64,000 nucleotides of DNA, from contig CM019719.1 of NCBI GenBank assembly GCA_009760885.1, positions 31,498,084-31,562,083 of the forward strand, read 5' to 3'. Of this stretch, positions 24,801 through 64,000 are shown piece by piece. The DNA comes from Achatina immaculata. Its lineage: Eukaryota > Mollusca > Gastropoda > Stylommatophora > Achatinidae. The notes under the pieces were generated by a model. It was given only the letters and a program-made list of their open reading frames with translations. It did not search any database and was not told where the DNA came from. A program made the translations under genes and the position numbers. Numbering within the stretch: the stretch's first letter is position 1; every line of letters starts with the position of its first letter.

Positions 24801-26592
24801 GCCAACATGATGTGATGCATCAACAGCTTCATAGTATTGGGCGTGAAGAATACTAGCTTGTAGTTCCAGGAAGATAGAAAACAAGATATATTTCCAGCTG
24901 ACTCATCAGGTGATTTCCACATAATATGATGAACTAGCTAATCCATCTCTGAAGCTATGCCAGTAACATTTCTGATTCTCTCAAGTTGTACTGGCTATAT
25001 TTATTTGGTGCTTTATGTTGTCTGTTTTTGTTTAATCAGTGACTTACAGCCGACATGCTAGTGTCAGGGTTGGCAAACCATAGCTGACCAAGACCCTGTC
25101 CCATCTTTTCATTGGTACCCCTAGTAACAGGTCTATATTGACTAACAGGGAAAGGAACATTGCCTCAATACCTTCATCACATTGGCTGCAAAGAACACCA
25201 GCTCACAGTTCCAGAGAGACTGAAGAGCAAGATTTGGTACTTTGTTTCATAAGCTTTAGAAGTAGTATATTCTTGATTTTGTTATTTCATGTTTAAGACT
25301 CTTTTTGGTGCACTGAATTTATGGGGGGGGGGGGGAGAAGGGGGAGGGGTTACATTCTCCCACAACAGTTTTTAACATTTAATACAAAGCATCAATATCA
25401 ATAAAATACCTGATGGGTACAACACGAGCACCTGACTGCTCCAGGAACTTAACATAGTTGATTGGGATATATGTCTTTCCATATGATGAGTTAGTATCTT
25501 GTGCAAGAATTCCTGTATACAGTTTTTTTAAAAAAATGAATGACAACTTCATGATATCGCTGATTTCACACTAATTTTTTTTTAAAAAGAAGAAAACAGA
25601 AGCTTAAAAGTTGCCTTTACAAAACAATGAACATGAAATAACAAAACTGACGAACCTGTGAAACTAGGAAAGTAACTGTTACAATGAGATACCCATAGTT
25701 TATCAGTATGTGTATGTGGGGGAAGGGAGGATGGGGTAAATGGACATGGGATAGAAAATACACAAAAAATCTAAAAATAACCATCAGAACCATGTATTCT
25801 GCGCTGGTAATTTATTATTTGGTTCAGTTACATTCTGGAGCCACTATTACAGTTCATATTGAAAAAAGATAGCAGTCTGTTTGCTAATTATTATATTTTT
25901 CACAGTAAAACTTATTACCTTCTTTCCCACAAACTCTTTTACAACATTCTGTTCACCAATTATTGTATACTTATTACCTTCTTTCCCACAAACTCTTTTA
26001 CAACATTCTGTTCACCAATTATTGTATACTTATTACCTTCTTTCCCACAAACTCTTTTACAACATTCTGTTCACCAATTATTGTATACTTATTACCTTCT
26101 TTCCCACAAACTCTTTTACAACATTCTGTTCACCAATTATTGTATTTCTTTGCAGCAAGACTCACCATCTTCCTTCCCATCTCAACTCTCCTGTCCTGTT
26201 CTATGTTCATTATACTCGTATTTGTCCAAAAAAAACATACTGTACCTGGGCTATCAACTCAGAAAGCATAAATTATGTTGAAAGAACCTATTAACCCTAC
26301 AAACAGGAACCCTTTGCGTTCAAGATGAGAATCTCTTTACTTTAAAAAAATGCATTTTCTGAAACTGTACTAAATTAAACATTTATTAGCTTACTCCTTT
26401 CTCTATACAGCAGCTAATGTTCTATGATCCAGCAGTTTTTCCCACTATGTTTAATAGACTAATACACTAATCTGCTTATAAAATATCACCTATAATTGGT
26501 CGGTTGTTGATTCCAGAAGAACAGTCAACAAGCAAGCACAGGGTGCCAAATAAAAGTGTCACCATATACAGCAATCTTGCATCTTTTTCCAT
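12726..26592 (-). CDS. GGH: Gamma-glutamyl hydrolase (folate gamma-glutamyl hydrolase), exons 1-8; terminal exon not found
   Basis: Eight exons on the minus strand reproduce animal GGH in order: a hydrophobic signal peptide, the ...NRPIIG start of the class I glutamine-amidotransferase-like fold, LIPGGSV, the nucleophile motif WGICMGF (Cys128 in my numbering) and the catalytic-histidine motif GVQWHPEK. The enzyme is a lysosomal or secreted cysteine peptidase that trims gamma-linked glutamates from folyl- and antifolyl-polyglutamates. All junction phases agree except exon 6 to 7 (see that exon). The short last exon, expected to encode about 40 residues after FFVNEG, was not recognised left of 12726; it may lie off the window or be lost. 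The introns host LINEs, mariners and all three copies of a GC-rich retroelement. The gene is divergent from ABCC1. Confidence 0.92.
13030..13260 (-). mobile_element. SINE fragment (family with TTTTCCTTGACCT motif)
   Basis: Shares CCCATATTTTCCTTGACCT, TCAGCAC and a GGTACCCA box with the SINEs at 21160, 23545 and 59485. The tRNA head is degraded. Confidence 0.55.
13570..13790. repeat. Minisatellite, about 40-bp unit, 5-6 copies
   Basis: Units around AGTCATGAAAGCCTTAACTG then GAACCTTTAATA, with indels, in GGH intron 7. Confidence 0.8.
14337..14427 (-). CDS. GGH: GGH exon 7
   Basis: 30 codons plus one base: [20 protein letters not shown] then [10 protein letters not shown], matching human LKKFFNVLTTNTDGKIEFISTMEG. 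Acceptor TTTGTTTGTCAG, donor GTAAAG. Confidence 0.9.
14559..14745 (-). mobile_element. Mariner 3' fragment, family 4
   Basis: The + side begins with a TIR-like TATGAGGGTCATACCGAAAG. Minus strand encodes the transposase C-terminus [20 protein letters not shown] then DYVEK. Everything upstream is missing. Confidence 0.7.
14755..14940 (-). mobile_element. LINE C-terminal fragment
   Basis: Minus strand [20 protein letters not shown] resembles the (G/R)RYKD C-terminal region of RTE/CR1-type LINEs. Short and decayed. Confidence 0.4.
14978..18001 (+). mobile_element. RNase H LINE (family F), 5'-truncated, split by a GC-rich element
   Basis: Flanked by the perfect 12-bp duplication GATGATTATGGT (14966-14977, 18002-18013). 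The left part encodes the RT thumb ([34 protein letters not shown]) up to 15317. After a 1.5-kb nested insertion, coding resumes at 16814. The RNase H domain has all four acidic residues in place ([29 protein letters not shown]), followed by a C-terminal Cys/His knuckle (NLCTYAQ...VEHILQNC) near 17800. One frame change at 17640 separates RNase H from the knuckle. 3' tail GCGAACGAAGAAGAAGAT. I-like clade is my guess. Confidence 0.92.
15318..16801 (+). mobile_element. GC-rich modular non-autonomous retroelement, copy 1
   Basis: 1484 bp, markedly GC-rich against AT-rich surroundings. Inserted in the family F LINE with 12-bp duplications ATCACAGGTGCC (15306-15317, 16802-16813). It starts GGTTCTAAGGACTGC and ends GAACGAAGAAGAAG. 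Inside are three units of 107 bp (from 15881, 15988 and 16095), each with the near-palindrome CCTCTGCTCTAGAGG, and three units of 88 bp (from 16301), each with CTCACCCGG...CCGGTGAG inverted pairs. No credible protein. Compared with copy 3 it lacks about 50 bp near its 5' end. Confidence 0.9.
18232..18477 (-). mobile_element. LINE family D 3' fragment next to GGH exon 6
   Basis: Minus strand reads [17 protein letters not shown] then [24 protein letters not shown] and RKGHAND, shared with 47676-47903. (GACT)n tail. Its 5' junction is 19 bp from the end of GGH exon 6. Confidence 0.75.
18497..18599 (-). CDS. GGH: GGH exon 6, with an unresolved 3' splice phase
   Basis: Two bases complete Gly161, then [20 protein letters not shown] and [13 protein letters not shown], occupying the place of human QLHSRMFQNFPTELLLSLAV...NFHKWSLSVKN. 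Acceptor TTTCAG. The nearest GT (GTGCAT) leaves two extra bases, whereas exon 7 must start in phase 0, so the joined frame breaks. One more A in the AAAAA run at the exon end would repair it. A LINE fragment starts 19 bp downstream and may have damaged the donor. Confidence 0.65.
19106..19426 (-). mobile_element. GC-rich modular retroelement, copy 2 (5'-truncated)
   Basis: The last 321 bp of the same family in inverse orientation, with the TTC tail on the left. Flanked by perfect 12-bp duplications GAAAGAGTTAAT (19094-19105, 19427-19438), which proves a separate insertion. Confidence 0.92.
19745..20015 (+). mobile_element. LINE family C fragment
   Basis: Reads [31 protein letters not shown] and [16 protein letters not shown], with a stop. 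Same C-terminus as 1366-1540. Confidence 0.7.
20556..20694 (-). CDS. GGH: GGH exon 5 (catalytic cysteine)
   Basis: 46 codons plus one base. It starts [20 protein letters not shown], with the nucleophilic cysteine of WGxCxGF, and ends WPLNFTA (human MPLNFTG). The acceptor is CTCCCAAG at 20695-20696. A nearer AACAG would look stronger but would put the exon out of frame with exon 4. Donor GTAATG. Confidence 0.93.
21160..21405 (-). mobile_element. tRNA-derived SINE
   Basis: Minus strand starts with a tRNA-like head (GAGAAGTGGTTAGTGCACTG, B box GGTTTGAATCC) and continues into the body with GGGTACC and AGGTCAAGGAAAATATGGGC. The related copy at 59485 is in the same orientation. Confidence 0.75.
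21499..21583 (-). CDS. GGH: GGH exon 4
   Basis: One base plus 28 codons: [20 protein letters not shown] then IVYDLAVE, matching human ILFPGGSVDLRRSDYAKVAK then IFYNLSIQ. Acceptor CCTTTTGCAG, donor GTAAGT. Confidence 0.95.
21786..23304 (-). mobile_element. GC-rich modular retroelement, copy 3 (longest)
   Basis: About 1519 bp, inverse orientation, in GGH intron 3. Flanked by AAAACTGTACC (21775-21785, 23305-23315). Same order as copy 1: 5' leader, 107-bp modules, 88-bp modules, tail GCGAACGAAGAAGAAGAAG. Confidence 0.92.
23375..23425 (-). CDS. GGH: GGH exon 3 (51 nt)
   Basis: One base, 16 codons, two bases: [17 protein letters not shown], equivalent to human LDLTEKDYEILFKSING. Acceptor TTTTCTAACAG, donor GTGAGC. 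Phases fit exons 2 and 4 exactly. Confidence 0.93.
23545..23806 (-). mobile_element. tRNA-derived SINE
   Basis: Minus strand head has A box TTAGCTGAGTGATTAG and B box GTTCAGTCCC (23741-23750), then an ATTTTTTTCTGG tract and the body shared with the other SINEs. Confidence 0.75.
24560..24885 (+). repeat. Interspersed repeat R1, copy a
   Basis: About 330 bp with conserved blocks GACCCACAGC, CCATAGCTG, GTCCCACCTCTT, GGTACC and ATTGGCTGCAAAGAACACCA-like. Also at 25035, 30684, 46277, 46640 and 51440. No coding capacity; class unknown. Confidence 0.7.
25035..25235 (+). repeat. Interspersed repeat R1, copy b (internally deleted)
   Basis: Contains the left and right R1 blocks, with about 120 bp missing after CTATATTGACTAACAGGG. 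Confidence 0.7.
25410..25512 (-). CDS. GGH: GGH exon 2
   Basis: Two bases, 33 codons, two bases. [20 protein letters not shown] then [13 protein letters not shown] matches human ILMQKC...YIAASYVKYLESAGARVVPV. Acceptor TGTATACAG, donor GTATTT. Confidence 0.95.
25911..26145. repeat. Minisatellite, 59-bp unit, 4 near-perfect copies
   Basis: Units beginning TCTTTCCCAC at 25921, 25980, 26039 and 26098. In GGH intron 1. Because 59 is not a multiple of three, all three frames of one strand read through with the same peptides. Confidence 0.92.
26490..26592 (-). CDS. GGH: GGH exon 1 (start codon, signal peptide)
   Basis: 34 codons plus one base. ATG at 26592 starts [18 protein letters not shown], a charged N-terminus followed by a hydrophobic core, then [12 protein letters not shown], where mature GGH begins. 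Donor GTGATA. A 5' UTR intron cannot be excluded. Confidence 0.88.
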
Positions 26593-26847
26593 TTTGTACA
26601 CCTTTCAAACCTCCGGCTGTGTAAAAAGTCACCGGCAGCACCCTGGATTTCACCAACAACTTGTGTCTTAAAAATGACAAAGAAATAAAACAGTCACTTA
26701 TCAACAGGTGACAAAAAGAAGCAGGAAACTGTTTAACACAGACATTTTCCAGATGAATCCAGGAAGTAAAAACTATAGACATGGTGGTGATTTCCCCCTG
26801 CCTTCCACTTGCTTTGTATAGTTTTATTTGCTAGCCCTTGTCTAAAT

Positions 26848-27299
26848 CACTGTTTCCCAAAGTGGGGAATAATGGCCCCCTGTGAGTATTGGAAAGGACC
26901 AGGGGAGTGGTGAAAGAGAAAAGATCAGTAGGGAGGCACTGGAAGATAAGAGGGCATGGAGAGGGGGGGGGGTGTGCAGGGAAAAAAATGAAGCAGCAGA
27001 CAGAGACAGTAATATCTTCCCTCTTACCACTTTTCAACTTATGTTGAAGGTCATGAAACTCATCCATCACATGAAAATTTGAGAAAATAATGCAGTAGGT
27101 GAGTTATATATATGCTCCTTCATGCTGTTACATAAACTGATTTGCTAGCTTAAGTGGTTTTTGTGTGTGTGTGTGTAATGCATATCCTAGTTTAATAGGC
27201 CATTGTACAAGTAGTATATAAGGGGTGGGTGGGGGAGGGCTTTTAGGATGTGGCCTGGAAGAAAAGGGGGCAGCAGCCTGACAAGTCTGGGAAACACTG
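26848..27299. mobile_element. hAT-type MITE
   Basis: Ends CACTGTTTCCC and GGGAAACACTG, with 8-bp duplications GTCTAAAT/GTCTAAAC. The interior is purine-rich with G runs and a GT microsatellite (27163-27176). It lies just upstream of GGH exon 1. Confidence 0.75.
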
Positions 27300-27309
27300 G
27301 TCTAAACAG

Positions 27310-28980
27310 ACTGACCGGCAAGGCAGCAGAGTATCCTGTTTTGTTGTTTATTCAGATATTCACTGCTGGCCTCAGTACCTAAATATTAATTTTTTTTTAT
27401 TTTAAACTGATTTAAAGCTAATTTTGTATTCCCTTACGTCATTTTGCTTCCCTACATCTATAAACATAAAGTACTTTATTACTGATACACATTATTACAT
27501 CAACCAAGAAGCAGACCTAAGAGACAGGTTTTTATCAGGCTCCATCACCAAAGAGGGCATGCAGGTCACATATTCCACTGAAAAGAGAAACGATCAGTTG
27601 CTAGAAGCACTGAAAAGAATAGGACAGAGTGCTGACCAGCTATGGATCACTGATTTCAGTGTCAAATACATGACACGTCTATCCTGACTTTCATTTCTGA
27701 TATGTTAGTTATGTTTCAATCTTCCAAAAGATGGAAGCAGTAAACAGCTGTAATGAAATATACATACATTATTCCAAGCATATGAACGTGAAAAGTAGAT
27801 CTAATGCAGTACTCAACAGACTAAAAACTCCGCGTTATAATTCAGAGGCCTATTACTACGAGTGTATATACAGTATATAGTTTCTAGCCATGAAGTCAGG
27901 GTCCTTTGTGCGTGAACGATTGTAAATATTCACATACACACAGTGAGGAAAAACAAAACATTCACATATCGTCGTCGAATAAACTATTTTGGTGATCGGG
28001 CATTCCTGACCTGACGAATTTGGGGAGTTTTTTTGGGACGACTTTGAAGTAGAACAAGTTCATGTGAATAGAACAGGATGTAAAGGGGTATACATCCTAG
28101 TAGAGCACAGAGCGATAAATATCCTTGTTGACGTTACATATTTCGAGCTCCATGGAGCAAACACATGCCATTTTGGATGGATAAATACGATTTTAGGTCT
28201 GAAAAAAATTGTTAACGTAAACGAGGATAAAAAGGTGACGCCCTGCGCCAGCAAGAGGTACAGTTGGGGAATCTTGTTGCAAAAACGATATGGGAAGAGT
28301 GTCAAGGTCAGCTCATGGTTTCGGCAACTCAGTATAAAACAACTTAACCACTGATCTTATACCAAAGTTTGGAAAGCCTTTGGTGATGATAGGTGGAGGA
28401 TAAAAAAGAGAGAGGGAAAACAGATCAAATACAGTTTATGTATTTAAAATACATACATACATACAAGCATAGGCAACTTTCCCAGGTGTGGGGAGGTAGA
28501 GAAAGATAGAGGGCATGAGGAGTTCTTTTTACAGAAACTACCTAGATTGGCTGAGGGCTGGTTGCTCATATGTGATCTAATGCGTGCAACCAGAAATGCA
28601 ATGTTTCGCCTGAATGAAAATTAGTGGTCATAAGAACCATATACGAAAATATCTAAATGAAATGCCTCATATTATACTAATTTATTGCTGTCTTTATTTT
28701 CTTCTACGCACGTAGCCAAATAAGACCCGATTGGTAGATACTGCATTTTCATCAGATTAAAATTTAAAAAATGGACAGTGTCAGTTTGAATACCACTAGC
28801 CAGGTTTAAAAAAATTGGTAAGGGTCCCAAACGTCTCAGAAGTTAAAAAAAAACCCCAGCCAAATTATTTACAATAAGTACAGAATATTTATTTATTCAT
28901 TTGAAATATCTCGCTGAACGAAGTGCTCAGTCTGGCAACGTAAATGCAAAAAGCTTTAGACTAGAGGCTTGCAACTCTGA
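27310..28980. other. Intergenic sequence between GGH and ABCC1, unassigned
   Basis: An isolated open frame at 27493-27687 (ADLRDRFLSGSITKEGMQVT...) looks protein-like but has no splice partners or family I know. The rest shows nothing recognisable. Any GGH promoter should lie at its left edge. Confidence 0.4.
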
Positions 28981-29042
28981 TAAACTCCAGATGCTGGTGG
29001 GAAGGAGAGGTAGTATTTACTAACAAATAATATTGTGAAGAA

Positions 29043-29622
29043 AATAGAGACAGCACAGAGGACATCAACAGCAGACTTACTAGAGCAAAACCAGGCTTTT
29101 GCAGTGCTGCAGACTATATGGAAATAAAAAAAACTAAGCTTAAATATGAAAATCAGGATATTTAAGAGTAATGTTCTAAGTGTACTACTCTAAGGAAGTG
29201 AATGCTGAAAAATCACCAAAACCATAGAAAACAAGTTAAATTCTTTCCAGACTAAATGTTTACGAAGAATTAGAAAAATATTCTGGCCAAACACCATAAG
29301 AAATAACATCTTATTAGCAGAAATGCAGATGAAACCACTGACAACAATTATTGAGGAAAGACGCTGGCGATGGTTGGGACATGTGCTCCGAATGACTGAC
29401 AACTCACTACCAAAAATAGCACTAAGATGGACACCACAGGGGAACATAAGTAAGGGTAGACCAAAAGAGACATGGAGAAGAACAACAGAAAGGATGTTGA
29501 GCAATAGAGGGCTCACCTGGGCAAGAGCAGAAAAAAAAGGCGAAGGACAGGCATTTGTGGAAAACCCTTGCGGAAGCCCCATGTGCCCTGGGCACTTAAG
29601 GTTCAGAGAGAGAGAGAGAGAG
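29043..29622 (+). mobile_element. LINE family B, 580-bp copy
   Basis: Encodes ERRWRWLGHVLRMTDNSLPK, IALRWTPQGNISKGRPKETW and RRTTERMLSNRGLTWARAE, ending (GA)n. Flanked by 14-bp near-identical duplications AATATT(G/A)TGAAGAA at 29029 and 29623. Confidence 0.9.
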
Positions 29623-29939
29623 AATATTATGAAGAACTGTATGCTCGACACTACTCTGCAGTGCTCAAGCGTGAATACAGTGGAAGAAATACGAGACCTG
29701 TAATGAATAAGATGATTTCATGGAAAAAAAAATAAAGAACTGGTAGAGCTGAAAGCAAGATTTACAATAAAAAGCGAGAACCAGACAGATCGAATGTTTA
29801 TGATATCTTAACAACACTCTTCATTTATAGCAACATTATAAATCGTTGCCATACTCACTTTTTTTTAACACCATATTCCCTCCACCCTGTGTTTAAAATG
29901 TATTTTTCATATATTAAAGTATGTTTATTATTACATTAA

Positions 29940-30140
29940 AGTCTCAGCCGTGGGGATTTTTTCTACGACCACCACACCAAAAAAAGGCCCTGGTGTCCAC
30001 CCAGCTTCTAAAAATGAGCGCCAGAGAAATCTGGGATGATAAATACGACCAGACCTGATATTGACCACACCATGCTTTCGTGTGCTGAAGGTATTGGAAA
30101 TCTGATCCTAACACCTTATCCTTAACATGCACGAAAACAG
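29940..30140 (+). mobile_element. SINE fragment
   Basis: SINE body in + orientation (GGTGTCCACCCAGCTTCTAA, TTTCGTGTGCTGAAGGT), related to 23545. Confidence 0.5.
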
Positions 30141-30368
30141 GGATTTTTACCTACATCATTACATTATCTGGAATGCAACAGCTGATATCAAAATCCATTA
30201 TTGCACGCCATGAATGTCATGAATGAACAATACACCAACACAGAACCGGTGTTTTCTGATTAGTCCATGCAAACTGAGAATATACCGAGATAGAGATCTG
30301 GTAGATTTGAGTGGAATGCTAGGATGATGATGACCATGCAGTCATCACACCGCGCCTCCCTTTTCCCC

Positions 30369-30370
<2 letters not shown>

Positions 30371-30424
<54 letters not shown>
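30371..30424. repeat. (CA)n microsatellite
   Basis: About 27 uninterrupted CA repeats, followed 30 bp later by T and G homopolymers. Confidence 0.98.
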
Positions 30425-30425
<1 letters not shown>

Positions 30426-30683
30426 CCATCCATGTCTGACGCTTTTTTTTTTGGGGGGGGGGGAGAGGGGGGAATCGTTTATGCAGGCTCGACGAGAGGA
30501 AGGAAAGTACTAGAGCATAGATTGTAGGGGAACCGACGGACCTGAATTCCCCCTCCCTTTATTATTAGAGACGTGTTTGGACAAGGGGCCCCAGGCGCCC
30601 GAGCTGATTTTCCAATAGGGCCTTTCGTCAATGAGTTTGTTACTCAACGGGTGTTGTTACACTAACGCAGTATACTTGTACTT

Positions 30684-31060
30684 GTACGAACTCCATGTAA
30701 CTGCGAGATGTTGCTTTTTGTAGTCGATGCTGTAGAGGTGTTGAGGCACAGCATCGTATCGGCGCGGGAGCGGGTTATGGCAGCTACTTTTTCAGTTACG
30801 GAGTACAGCTAAAAAGCAGGGGGTGTGCAGTCCTTCTTTAGCAGACTCCACCTCGGCGGTCCCTGCCCCGTTAGCCAGGCTAAGCCTGTTACTGGGGGTA
30901 TCACGGAGAGGTGGGACAGGGTCTTGGTCAGCTATGGTTCGCTAACCCTATCGCTGGCATATCAACTTTGGGTAACTGATCACCTCATCAGACAAGCGTC
31001 TTCACAATACGCTGGTATACTTACCACCGTTCCTCGCCTTTTCTACACAGACTGAAAATT
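30684..31060 (-). repeat. Interspersed repeat R1, copy c, CpG-rich, upstream of ABCC1
   Basis: Inverse R1 copy that keeps many CpGs (CGTATCGGCGCGGGAGCGGG), ending about 200 bp before the ABCC1 start codon. A CpG-rich young copy may contribute to promoter activity (inference). Confidence 0.7.
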
Positions 31061-31165
31061 ATTTCCCTGAAATGTTTCATTAAAAAAAAAAAAAACGATT
31101 TTTATCGCCACAGGTTCTTGAGTTTAGACTTTGTCCTATCCACCGCGTCTTGGCAATAAAAACCC

Positions 31166-31174
31166 TATATAAAG
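31166..31174 (+). promoter_or_regulatory. TATA-like box upstream of ABCC1
   Basis: TATATAAAG about 82-90 bp before the ABCC1 start codon, a reasonable position for a short 5' UTR. Inferred from sequence only. Confidence 0.35.
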
Positions 31175-31255
31175 AACTTTCACTTTCCAGGTAGAAAACG
31201 AACGTCACTTTCACTGTGACCAGCTGCAGGTTTGAATTTGTCAGTCTATAGTAAC

Positions 31256-64000
<32,745 letters not shown>

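Noticed and set aside
30324..30527. Histidine/threonine-rich protein
   Set aside because: It is a translated CA microsatellite.

Overview
The window is animal nuclear DNA. It is AT-rich, dense in interspersed repeats, and carries two multi-exon protein genes with GT-AG introns. The repeat content (mariner elements, RNase H LINEs, a Penelope-like element, tRNA-derived SINEs, hAT-type MITEs and many minisatellites) and the divergence of the two proteins from vertebrate relatives suggest an invertebrate, probably a lophotrochozoan. A gastropod mollusc is my guess and is not proven.

Layout. 1-12.6 kb is repeat-rich and holds two unidentified candidate exons on + (about 6.75 and 9.09 kb). 12.7-26.6 kb on the minus strand is a gamma-glutamyl hydrolase (GGH) gene. 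Eight coding exons are visible, from the signal-peptide exon at 26.6 kb to the catalytic-histidine exon at 12.8 kb; the terminal exon was not found. 26.6-31.3 kb is the space between two divergent genes. 31.3-63.8 kb on the plus strand is the 5' half of an ABCC1/MRP1-type ABC exporter: 17 exons coding 738 residues (TMD0, TMD1 and the start of NBD1). The gene runs off the right edge before the ABC signature motif.

The two genes lie head to head, their start codons 4.7 kb apart. GGH removes the polyglutamate tail from folates and antifolates; MRP-type pumps export the resulting monoglutamates. The pair is therefore functionally linked, although the adjacency may be chance.

The introns hold most of the unusual material. 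(i) Three copies of a GC-rich non-autonomous retroelement of about 1.5 kb, each with 11-12 bp target-site duplications and a GAA tail, built from tandem palindromic modules; its 3' end matches that of a nearby RNase H LINE. (ii) A 5'-truncated Penelope-like element with a GIY-YIG endonuclease, and a second, inverted-arm copy; both carry a degenerate hammerhead-ribozyme-like motif that recurs in a separate long hairpin at 48.0 kb. (iii) Minisatellites grown out of, or up against, ABCC1 splice sites: the exon 6 and exon 17 donors, the exon 2 acceptor, and an acceptor-like array in intron 15. (iv) A 1.3-kb mariner inserted about 22 bp past the exon 12 donor. Most transposon copies are dead: stop codons, frameshifts, deletions or a lost catalytic residue.
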